Origin: Clostridia bacterium
Lineage (GTDB): Bacteria; Bacillota_A; Clostridia; Christensenellales; Aristaeellaceae
Direction of reading: 5' to 3'
NCBI GenBank assembly: GCA_017530275.1
Contig: JAFXMP010000117.1
Coordinates: 1 to 6,081, forward strand
DNA: 6,081 bases
In this document: positions 1-5,804 of the stretch, piece by piece
How the letters are laid out: each line of letters starts with the position of its first letter
Numbering within the stretch: position 1 is the first letter of the stretch
Position numbers and translations under genes: made by a program
The notes under the pieces: model-generated
Database searches by the model: none
What the model was told of the DNA's origin: nothing
Seen by the model: the letters and a program-made list of their open reading frames with translations, nothing else

Positions 1-772
1 AACCCGCTTTGGCCTGTTCCATGGCGAAGCGCACTTTGGGGCTGTCCTGGGGGCTTCTGCCCACGAAAAGAATGTTGGCGTTGGGGTGCGCCTGACGGAT
101 CACGTCTCCCACGAACATACCCGTCGTGCCCAGGCCGAAAATCACCGTGCGCTCAAAGATTTCGTCCGCCGCGTATTTCCGTGCGGTTTCCAGATCGCAC
201 CCCCGGCGGCGGGCCGTCTGGCGGAACCAGTGGGCGCTTCCCAAATCCTCCATGCGCTCCAACTGGAACAGCATGCAGGCGAATGGGTCCGGGAACACCA
301 TTTTCTTGGCGAAGGACAGGGCCAGCTTCCCGTCCCGCACGTATCCGTCGGGGATTTTCAAAAGCATGTCGGGATTGACGAAGATGCTGTCGCAGAACAG
401 GCCGTCCGCCTGGTCGCAGCCATATTCAAAGTAGGTTTCGTCCTCGGTGTAGCGGGTGGGGTCCACACTGTCCCCGCCCCGGATGAGCACAATGGCGAAG
501 CGGTTCTGCTCCGGCACCCACACCACGCCCTCGTGGCCGTTGATGAGCCGCTTTTGCCCTGCCGGGAATTTGGGCGTCAGTTCTCCCCGGCTGCCCATTT
601 TCATCAGTTCATAATCTGTGCCGCAGAAACCGACCATCACGGGATGCGCCAAAATTCCTTCCTTCAAAGGCTCTCCCCGCAGCCGCTGCCGGGGCGGATT
701 GATCAATTCCACCTCGCCGTAAACCAGTGGACGCCGGGGATCGTTTTGAAAATAGGTGCCGTATGCCTTCAT
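1..772 (-). CDS. Zinc-type medium-chain dehydrogenase, glucose dehydrogenase-like (partial, runs off the left edge)
   Basis: The minus-strand frame from ATG at 772-770 stays open for 257 codons to the window edge. The start follows AGGAG (786-782) by 9 bases. The N-terminal GroES-like domain has the motif GFCGTDYELM around residues 48-57 and NGHEGVV at 78-84. C50, H80 and E81 match the catalytic zinc ligands of the glucose dehydrogenase branch of the medium-chain family. The NAD(P)-binding Rossmann fold begins near residue 210 with FGLGTTG (GxGxxG at 213-218), followed by a beta strand at NILFVGRS. Such enzymes oxidise a sugar or polyol hydroxyl with NAD(P)+ in the cytoplasm; the substrate cannot be read here. 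The four-cysteine structural zinc loop usual after GHE is missing, and only C119 and C127 lie in that region. A charged, helix-like stretch (about 171-207) precedes the Rossmann fold. The C-terminal part, with cofactor-specificity and dimer elements, lies outside the window. Family assignment is firm; glucose as substrate is not. Confidence 0.87.
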   Translation of the reverse strand, partial: MKAYGTYFQNDPRRPLVYGEVELINPPRQRLRGEPLKEGILAHPVMVGFCGTDYELMKMGSRGELTPKFPAGQKRLINGHEGVVWVPEQNRFAIVLIRGGDSVDPTRYTEDETYFEYGCDQADGLFCDSIFVNPDMLLKIPDGYVRDGKLALSFAKKMVFPDPFACMLFQLERMEDLGSAHWFRQTARRRGCDLETARKYAADEIFERTVIFGLGTTGMFVGDVIRQAHPNANILFVGRSPQDSPKVRFAMEQAKAG

Positions 773-835
773 TACTTTTCTCTCCTGTTCCGCTTCGCTC
801 TTTTTTGCTGCCGCCCGCAGGCAAGAACTGATCAA

Positions 836-864
836 ATTATAACACAGCCTGGAATTCCTGTGAA
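836..864 (-). promoter_or_regulatory. Sigma-A type promoter of the dehydrogenase gene
   Basis: Read on the minus strand, TTCACA (864-859, five of six matches to TTGACA) is followed after exactly 17 bases by TATAAT (841-836). A TG one base upstream of the -10 makes it an extended -10. Transcription should start near 829, leaving a leader of about 57 bases that contains the AGGAG site. A CACAG/CTGTG inverted repeat (843-847 and 858-862) occupies the spacer and touches the -35, where a repressor could bind. Confidence 0.75.
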
Positions 865-903
865 GGGCGGAAAACAATTTACATAAAGTACATTTTTCAG
901 TGA

Positions 904-933
904 TTGACAAAGAAGCGTCATTTGTAATAAGAT
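904..933 (+). promoter_or_regulatory. Sigma-A type promoter of the NlpC/P60-like gene
   Basis: A perfect TTGACA (904-909) is followed after 18 bases by TAAGAT (928-933, four of six matches to TATAAT). An alternative -10 is TAATAA at 925-930 with a short 15-base spacer. The predicted start near 940 falls in a 7-bp inverted repeat (937-943 / 954-960), so the transcript would have a leader of about 70 bases starting in or next to a small hairpin. It fires away from the minus-strand promoter at 836-864; the two -35 elements are 39 bases apart. Confidence 0.6.
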
Positions 934-936
934 GAA

Positions 937-960
937 GCGGTAAAAAGCTGCTGTTACCGC
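937..960 (+). repeat. Perfect 7-bp inverted repeat in the 5' leader of the NlpC/P60-like gene
   Basis: GCGGTAA (937-943) and TTACCGC (954-960) are perfect complements around a 10-base loop. The element sits at the predicted transcription start. It could be a 5' mRNA hairpin or an operator. No U-run follows, so it is not an intrinsic terminator. Confidence 0.5.
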
Positions 961-1012
961 CGCACAGCCCTTGCTGCCGACCGATGATGCAGCCGGAAGG
1001 GAAGAGAAGCCC

Positions 1013-1756
1013 ATGATGAAAAAATATCTGCTGCTGTGCCTCGTTTGCTGTCTGTTGCAGCTTCCGACTCTGGCGGAAAATACGCCTGAAACGCAGAACA
1101 CAGCCGTGAGCGCGCGGGACGCATTCATCGACGGCATGATCGAAACGGGACGCCAGCTTTACGTGAAGGCCAACGGGAAGCTGCAGCGGGCCCACTATGC
1201 GGGCGATATCTATATCTGCAAAAACTTTACCGTGTACGTTTTCCGGGAAAACTGTGATCGTTTCTGCATAGCCGAATTTCCAACCGTTTCACTCACGATA
1301 CCCGACAATCTGCCCTCCAAGGAATGCAAACCTTATTCCTACGGCTACTGCTGGGAGGACGTGTCGGCGGAAGAAGGAAATCCCTTTTATGTGGCAGCCC
1401 AATTCCTGTATGATCCCAAGCTTTCCAAAGCGGAAAACAAGGAACTGGCGCTGGAATTCATGCGGCAGGTGCGTCGGGGCGACTATTTTCAGATGACCGC
1501 CGACTACTACTATGGCATGGGGGCTCACAGCGCCGTCATGATCGCGGATTATGACCCGGACAGCAACACCGTTCGCTGGATGGACAGCAACATGGCCGGT
1601 GAAAAAAGAAACGGCATCCGCTACGGCAAGGTGCAGTTTGATGCGGTAAAGGACATCGGCTGGTGGGCCGACGCTTTCTGTAAAAAAACACGGGGCGCTA
1701 CCCTGTACCGGCTGCGCGACGATATCATCTATTCCGAGCAGGCCGCCGGAAAATAA
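1013..1756 (+). CDS. Secreted NlpC/P60- or CHAP-like cysteine hydrolase (putative)
   Basis: The product has 247 residues from the first of tandem ATG codons at 1013 and 1016. The upstream purine run (GGAAGGGAAGAGAAG, from 995) can act as a ribosome site, and either ATG gives a normal signal peptide. An in-frame TTG at 971 has no ribosome site and would bury the signal peptide. Residues 1-21 form a signal peptide (MMKK, Leu/Cys-rich core, likely cleavage LPTLA|EN). I do not recognise a specific named family. The order of motifs resembles papain-like NlpC/P60 or CHAP enzymes: a cysteine at the head of a helix (IYICKNFTVYVF, C69), the phrase RRGDYFQM (155-161), a histidine opening a beta strand (GAHSAVMIADYD, H172), then an acidic or amide residue (WMDSN, D191 or N193). 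If active it would cut peptidoglycan peptides or amides outside the cell. Five further cysteines (81, 85, 105, 113, 223) are unusual for a Gram-positive secreted protein. No cell-wall-binding domain is seen. The gene is firm; the enzymatic role is inference. Confidence 0.6.
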   Translation: MMKKYLLLCLVCCLLQLPTLAENTPETQNTAVSARDAFIDGMIETGRQLYVKANGKLQRAHYAGDIYICKNFTVYVFRENCDRFCIAEFPTVSLTIPDNLPSKECKPYSYGYCWEDVSAEEGNPFYVAAQFLYDPKLSKAENKELALEFMRQVRRGDYFQMTADYYYGMGAHSAVMIADYDPDSNTVRWMDSNMAGEKRNGIRYGKVQFDAVKDIGWWADAFCKKTRGATLYRLRDDIIYSEQAAGK

Positions 1757-1761
1757 AAAGA

Positions 1762-1790
1762 TATACAAAAACGGATCATCGTGCTATAAT
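1762..1790 (+). promoter_or_regulatory. Sigma-A type promoter of the regulator-protease operon
   Basis: TATACA (1762-1767, four of six matches) and TATAAT (1785-1790) are separated by 17 bases. TGC immediately before the -10 gives an extended -10 element, which compensates for the weaker -35. Transcription should start near 1797, about 49 bases before the regulator ATG. No terminator is visible between the preceding gene's stop at 1756 and this promoter, so read-through from upstream is possible. Confidence 0.72.
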
Positions 1791-1845
1791 ATCATAAACT
1801 TCCGGTAAAGCTTGACATATCTATTACACGGGGAGGCTCAAGGGC

Positions 1846-2916
1846 ATGGACAATCGGCTCATCGTTCAATTACAGCAGGTGCTGAACCGGCTGCGAACGC
1901 CTATATCGTTGCTGGATACGGAAGGAAATTGCCTGATCCCCAACGAGGATATCCGCTTCTCCCTGCCGCCGCTGAATCAGCCCGGCGTTCCCATCGCACA
2001 GGACGGACGGCTGTATCAGATTTGCGTATCCGCACCTAATTGGGTGCTGATGACGACCATTACCGAAGCGGATGCCGCGCGTGACGCCTTTTTGCTTGTC
2101 GATGCAATGATTGGCGCGGTCATCGCGGCAAACGAAGCGGGGAACGATCTCAATAACGCTTATCAGCGGATCCTGCAAAATGAGCTTTCCCTTGCAGAAC
2201 TGGACGCAGTGGTGGACGAGCACGGCATTTCGGCTTCCATGCCACGCTGTGTGCTGTTGCTGCATATGGTGCAGGTACAGCAGCGCAGCGCTTACGAGAT
2301 TCTGGAAGAATTCCTGCCCCGCAGCGGCAGCGATGTGCTGGTTGCCATGGATAAGCATACCGCCGCTTTCATTAAAGATGTGACCGGCGTGGAGGATGAA
2401 GACGAACTTCGCCAGTTCGCCTGCGCGGTGCAGGAAACGCTGATGGGCGAAATCGCGCTGCCCGTTACGGTGGGCATCGGGGAAATCGCCAAAAATATCG
2501 GCGAACTGCACGCCTCCTACCGGCAGGCCCGGCGCGCCATCGAAATAGGCCGCGCCTACGCCTCCGAACGCACCATTCACGTGTACCGTTCCATGATGCT
2601 GGAAAGGTTTCTGTCTGATCTTTCCCCCGAAATGGCGGAGCATTATCACGGCTTGCTGTTCAACCGTTCCACTGCGCGGCTGTTCGGGGAAGAAATGCTG
2701 TATACCATCGAAATGTTTTTTAAAAAGGACCTGAACCTGTCCGATACCGCAAGGCAATTATACATTCACCGAAACACCCTTGTTTACCGTCTGGATAAGG
2801 TGCAGCGGCAGGTGGGACTGGACCTGAGGAAATTCGAGGACGCCGTCACATTCAAAATGCTGCTTGAGATGCGGAAATGTGGAAACAATAAATCGAAAGC
2901 AAAAAAAGGGCGCTGA
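1846..2916 (+). CDS. CdaR/PucR-type transcriptional regulator (PAS-like sensor, degenerate GGDEF, HTH_30)
   Basis: The 356-residue cytoplasmic protein starts at ATG 1846, 9 bases after GGGGAGG (1830-1836). Residues 1-95 look like a compact sensor domain with a PAS-like strand-turn (PISLLDTEGNCLIP, 19-32). The middle (about 130-245) resembles the GGDEF-like domain of CdaR regulators, clearest at VTVGIGEIAKNIGELHASY (207-225) and QARRAIEIG (227-235). It lacks a GGDEF catalytic motif, as expected for this family. The C-terminus (about 283-345) is the PucR-type helix-turn-helix: LYTIEMFFKKDLNLSDTARQ followed by LYIHRNTLVYRLDKVQ, then LDLRKFEDAVTFKMLL. Known relatives (CdaR, PucR) are often activators that sense a small molecule such as sugar diacids or purine products. 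The sensor here diverges from the classic diacid domain, so the ligand is unknown. The tail is basic (KSKAKKGR). The S41 protease gene follows 21 bases later in the same transcript, so the regulator may control that operon and its neighbours. Confidence 0.88.
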   Translation: MDNRLIVQLQQVLNRLRTPISLLDTEGNCLIPNEDIRFSLPPLNQPGVPIAQDGRLYQICVSAPNWVLMTTITEADAARDAFLLVDAMIGAVIAANEAGNDLNNAYQRILQNELSLAELDAVVDEHGISASMPRCVLLLHMVQVQQRSAYEILEEFLPRSGSDVLVAMDKHTAAFIKDVTGVEDEDELRQFACAVQETLMGEIALPVTVGIGEIAKNIGELHASYRQARRAIEIGRAYASERTIHVYRSMMLERFLSDLSPEMAEHYHGLLFNRSTARLFGEEMLYTIEMFFKKDLNLSDTARQLYIHRNTLVYRLDKVQRQVGLDLRKFEDAVTFKMLLEMRKCGNNKSKAKKGR

Positions 2917-2937
2917 TCGCGCCGGCAAGGAGAACCT

Positions 2938-4155
2938 ATGAAGAAAAAGACTGTTGTACTGTTCGCTCTGATCGCAGTCCTGTCCAGTTTCGCATTCCTC
3001 TCTGGCCAGGCCGCCGGCTCAATGAGCAACATCGGAAAGAAAGAGCAGACCGTCACCATCAGCCAGGAGGAATACGATCGTCTAAGCCGCTATGCCGAAA
3101 TGGACGTCATTTTGCAGTACATTGAGGAATGGTATTATCAGGAGCCTGATGTTGACGCGCTGATCGAAAACGCCACCCGGGGCCTGCTGTACGGCCTGGA
3201 GGACCCTTACACCTTCTATTACAACGAAGCCGAATGGTCCCAAATGTGGGAGGATGACGAAGGCGAGTACGCCGGTATCGGCATTGAAATGCTGGGGAGC
3301 TATCAGGATTACTCGGTCACGATTACCCGCGTATTCCTGGATACGCCCGCTGAAAGAGCCGGCGTGAAAAAGGGCGACAGGCTTGTGCGGGTAGAAGACG
3401 TGGAAGTAGATGTGTATTCCATGCAGAACGCAGTGAGTATCATGCGCGGCAAGGTGGATGAAGTAGTGGAAATCGAAGTGCTGCGCGGCAGCGAATACAT
3501 TACATTCCAGATACCCCGGGCCGTGATTCACGTAAATCGCGTGGAATACACCATGCTGGAAGATCAGGTAGGCTATATCGTCCTCTATCAGTTTGCCGGT
3601 GAAAGCGAAAAGGAATTTTCCGACGCCATGAATGAACTGAAAGCCCAGGGCGCGCAGGCCCTGATCGTGGACCTGCGTGACAACGGCGGCGGTTGGGTGG
3701 ACGCTGCCAGCCAGATCGCCGATTTGTTCCTGGACGACGGGCTGCTGGTTTACAGCCAGGACCGCTACGGCACAAGGGAAAATATAGCCATGACCGCCGG
3801 GATGGACGATATCCCCCTGGTGATCCTGGTCAACGGCAATTCCGCTTCTTCCTCCGAAATCCTTTCCGGCGGATTGCGGGATCGTGGACGCGCCACCCTG
3901 GTGGGCACGCAGACCTTCGGCAAAGGCATCATCCAGGTGGTGATCCCTTTGGATGATGAAAAAAACGGCTTCCAGATGACGTATGCCCAGTATTACCTGC
4001 CTTCTGGAAAGGAAGTGCATAAGGTGGGGATCACCCCGGATATCATCTGCGAAATGCCGGAGGAATTGGTGAACGAAAACTTCCTTTTGGGCGATATGAA
4101 CGATCCTCAGCTGAAAACGGCCTGGGAAACGGCCAAGGGCATGATTCCGGAGTAA
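2938..4155 (+). CDS. Exported S41 family carboxyl-terminal processing protease with PDZ domain (CtpA/CtpB-like)
   Basis: The product has 405 residues, starting at ATG 2938, 5 bases after AAGGAG (2927-2932). Residues 1-26 form a signal peptide or uncleaved membrane anchor (MKKK then a hydrophobic run to LSGQAAG). Residues 43-105 match the N-terminal helical region of these proteases, including GLLYGLEDPYTFY. A PDZ domain spans about 111-193 (YAGIGIEM, then DTPAERAGVKKGDRL). The S41 core spans about 200-375 with GYIVLYQF, LIVDLRDNGGGWVD and GITPD. The catalytic Ser-Lys-Gln set is visible: S304 in NSASSSEI, K329 in FGKG and Q333. Ser to Lys is 25 residues and Lys to Gln is 4, the spacing known from Prc and B. 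subtilis CtpB. Such enzymes cleave C-terminal tails of extracytoplasmic proteins and often activate signalling or wall proteins. No extra peptidoglycan-binding domain follows. The gene shares a transcript with the regulator and ends in a terminator. The substrate is unknown; the neighbouring secreted hydrolases are candidates. Confidence 0.95.
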   Translation: MKKKTVVLFALIAVLSSFAFLSGQAAGSMSNIGKKEQTVTISQEEYDRLSRYAEMDVILQYIEEWYYQEPDVDALIENATRGLLYGLEDPYTFYYNEAEWSQMWEDDEGEYAGIGIEMLGSYQDYSVTITRVFLDTPAERAGVKKGDRLVRVEDVEVDVYSMQNAVSIMRGKVDEVVEIEVLRGSEYITFQIPRAVIHVNRVEYTMLEDQVGYIVLYQFAGESEKEFSDAMNELKAQGAQALIVDLRDNGGGWVDAASQIADLFLDDGLLVYSQDRYGTRENIAMTAGMDDIPLVILVNGNSASSSEILSGGLRDRGRATLVGTQTFGKGIIQVVIPLDDEKNGFQMTYAQYYLPSGKEVHKVGITPDIICEMPEELVNENFLLGDMNDPQLKTAWETAKGMIPE

Positions 4156-4172
4156 AACCATTGAAAAACAAG

Positions 4173-4205
4173 CCGCGGAGGAAGCGCTTCTCCGCGGTTT
4201 TCTTT
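4173..4205 (+). terminator. Rho-independent terminator after the S41 protease
   Basis: An 8-bp GC-rich stem, CCGCGGAG (4173-4180) with CTCCGCGG (4190-4197), is followed by a T-rich run (4198-4206, interrupted by one C). It lies 17 bases after the protease stop. The loop region contains a second palindrome, GAAGCGCTTC (4181-4190), so alternative inner pairing is possible. It closes the regulator-protease operon and separates it from the caspase-like gene. Confidence 0.92.
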
Positions 4206-4228
4206 TTCCGGCAAGTTTTCCCGGCGTA

Positions 4229-4257
4229 TGGATTTATGGCGCTTCCTGTTGTATAAT
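4229..4257 (+). promoter_or_regulatory. Probable promoter of the caspase-like gene
   Basis: A perfect TATAAT lies at 4252-4257, 26 bases before the gene start. The best-placed -35 (TGGATT, 4229-4234, 17-base spacer) matches only three of six positions and no extended -10 TG is present. The promoter is therefore either weak or activator-dependent. The strong terminator just upstream makes a dedicated promoter necessary. The transcript leader would be only about 20 bases. Confidence 0.55.
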
Positions 4258-4283
4258 GTCGATGGAAAGGGGGAAATGGAGAA

Positions 4284-5804
4284 ATGAAAAAAAGCGTGCT
4301 TCTGCTGACGGCGCTCTTGATGCTTTTCTGCTGTTCCCCCGCCTTTTGCGCGGAAAGTGAAATCTTGCCCTATGATGAACAGCCGAAGCTTCGCGCCCTT
4401 TTGATCGGATGCGACCATTTTTTGACCCAGGAAGATACCTGGCCGGCGGCGGAGCATAATGTCCATCTCCTTGCGGATACGCTGAGCAACGACCGGCGCC
4501 GTTATGCCCTGATTCGTTCCTACTCCAGCGTCATTGCCTCCGTGGACGCCTTTGAGGAAGCCGTGCTGAACGCCTTCCGCAGCGCCAAAGACGGGGATAT
4601 TTCCCTGCTTTATATCAGCACCCACGGCATCTACAGCGAAGAGGAATCCGGCCTGATCTTAAGCGACGGCCAGGAAGAAGCGCTGCTCACCGCCCCAAGG
4701 CTCGAAAGCATCCTGTCCCAGCTGCCCGGTGTGAAGATGGTCATTTTGGACGCCTGCAATTCCGGCGCTATGATCGGCAAAGGCCTTTCCGAAGGATCAG
4801 ACGGCGCTTATCTTTCCGGACCCGCATACAAGGTGCTTTGCAGCGCCGGAGGCAGCGAAGCCAGCTGGTATTTCCAGTCCGGCTCCAGCGCGGAAGCCGC
4901 CGGAGCCAGCTACTTCGCGTCCGTCCTGTCCAGCGGTTTAGGGGCGCAGGGCGATTTCGCCGCCGATCAGAACGCCGACGGCCAAATCACCCTGCGGGAA
5001 GCTTATGACTATCTGCTGGATAATTACGCCGCCTCCACCACCCAGGCTTATCCGCAGAACGACGGGGCCTTTGTTCTATTTTCCTATGATCCCGACGCGC
5101 CGCGCAGCGTCAAAAAAGCCGTCACCGACCTTTCTTTTGATGAAACGCTGCTCACTGCCGGGGAAACGGAGGTTTCCTTCGCGTTTACCGTACAGCGGCA
5201 GGTGGAGCTGTATTACCAAATCATTTACCATCGGGATGGCGCGTGGCAGTTTGACCAGGCTCAGCACTTTCTGGACGGTGAACAGACGGACGGCACTGTT
5301 CTGCCCGGCAGGAAGACCCGTGTCCTGACGCTGGAAACGGCGGCGGACGCCTCGGGCTACGCCATCGTACAGCTGATCACTCTGGAGAACGGTGTGCCCG
5401 TTTTTCAGGGCGCGCGGCTGCTGTGTGTGCAGCCCGCATCCGGTGAAGCCGTTCTACGCGTTTCCGCGCCGCCCGCATTCGTACCGGACGCCTGGCAGGA
5501 ATTGCCCATCCTGGTTCAGCACGATGTGCCCTGCGGCCTGACGGTCAATATCCTGAATGAGGAAGGCCGCACAGTATGCCGCCTGGCGTATGAAACGCCC
5601 TCCCGTCCCCAGCAGCTTTCCCCCGCCGGGTCCACCTTTTACTGGGACGGCTGCCTCGCAGACGGCATCCCCGCTCCCACTGGGCTGTATACCGTCCAGG
5701 TCAGAGTGCGTATAGGGGAAAACGTATTCACCGCCCAAAGTGAACCGGTGGCGCTGCTTTCCCTGAATACAGCCCCGCTGTCGCTTATTCAAACCAGCCC
5801 ATAG
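4284..5804 (+). CDS. Secreted caspase-like (clan CD, C14-type) cysteine peptidase with EF-hand-like loop and FlgD-type Ig domain
   Basis: The product has 506 residues, from ATG 4284 preceded by AAAGGGGG (4266-4273). Residues 1-23 form a signal peptide (likely FCA|ES). The caspase-like fold begins with a strand and loop (LRALLIGCDHFL, 37-47). The dyad is visible as H114 in LLYISTHGIY and C158 in VILDACNSGA; D156 sits two before the cysteine, as in metacaspases. A later phrase (KVLCSAGGSEASWYF, then ASYFASVLSSGL) is usual in bacterial members. At 228-239, DQNADGQITLRE has the 12-position EF-hand spacing (D1, N3, D5, G6, I8, E12), suggesting calcium binding or activation. Residues about 275-385 are a beta-rich linker domain of unknown role. 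Residues about 390-490 resemble a FlgD-type Ig-like domain (VNILNEEGRTVCRL, then FYWDGCLADG and PTGLYTVQVRV). No sortase motif or membrane anchor is seen, so it may be released. It probably cleaves after specific residues, with Arg/Lys suggested only by analogy. The 3' end overlaps the convergent GH3 gene by 20 bases. Confidence 0.9.
   Translation: MKKSVLLLTALLMLFCCSPAFCAESEILPYDEQPKLRALLIGCDHFLTQEDTWPAAEHNVHLLADTLSNDRRRYALIRSYSSVIASVDAFEEAVLNAFRSAKDGDISLLYISTHGIYSEEESGLILSDGQEEALLTAPRLESILSQLPGVKMVILDACNSGAMIGKGLSEGSDGAYLSGPAYKVLCSAGGSEASWYFQSGSSAEAAGASYFASVLSSGLGAQGDFAADQNADGQITLREAYDYLLDNYAASTTQAYPQNDGAFVLFSYDPDAPRSVKKAVTDLSFDETLLTAGETEVSFAFTVQRQVELYYQIIYHRDGAWQFDQAQHFLDGEQTDGTVLPGRKTRVLTLETAADASGYAIVQLITLENGVPVFQGARLLCVQPASGEAVLRVSAPPAFVPDAWQELPILVQHDVPCGLTVNILNEEGRTVCRLAYETPSRPQQLSPAGSTFYWDGCLADGIPAPTGLYTVQVRVRIGENVFTAQSEPVALLSLNTAPLSLIQTSP

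Noticed and set aside
609..824. Small minus-strand open frame near the dehydrogenase start
   Set aside because: It overlaps the dehydrogenase N-terminus in another frame on the same strand and reads as low-complexity Gly/Arg/Ala sequence without motifs.
86..886. Plus-strand open frame of 266 codons opposite the dehydrogenase gene
   Set aside because: Its product has no recognisable domain and is rich in His, Pro and Ala as antisense frames are. The minus strand carries a clear dehydrogenase with catalytic motifs, ribosome site and promoter.
971..1012. Extended TTG start for the NlpC/P60-like protein
   Set aside because: It would put 14 mostly polar residues before a textbook signal peptide and has no ribosome site; ATG at 1013 or 1016 fits better.
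1812..1817. TTGACA just upstream of the regulator gene as a second promoter
   Set aside because: No -10 like sequence lies 16-18 bases downstream; that position holds the ribosome site GGGGAGG and flanking GC-rich bases.
1870..2757. Minus-strand open frame of 295 codons across the regulator
   Set aside because: Antisense shadow of the CdaR/PucR-type gene, with no recognisable motif or ribosome site.
3082..4161. Minus-strand open frame of 359 codons across the S41 protease
   Set aside because: It lies wholly antisense to a protease with all catalytic motifs; its translation shows no domain and the composition is that of a reverse-complement shadow.
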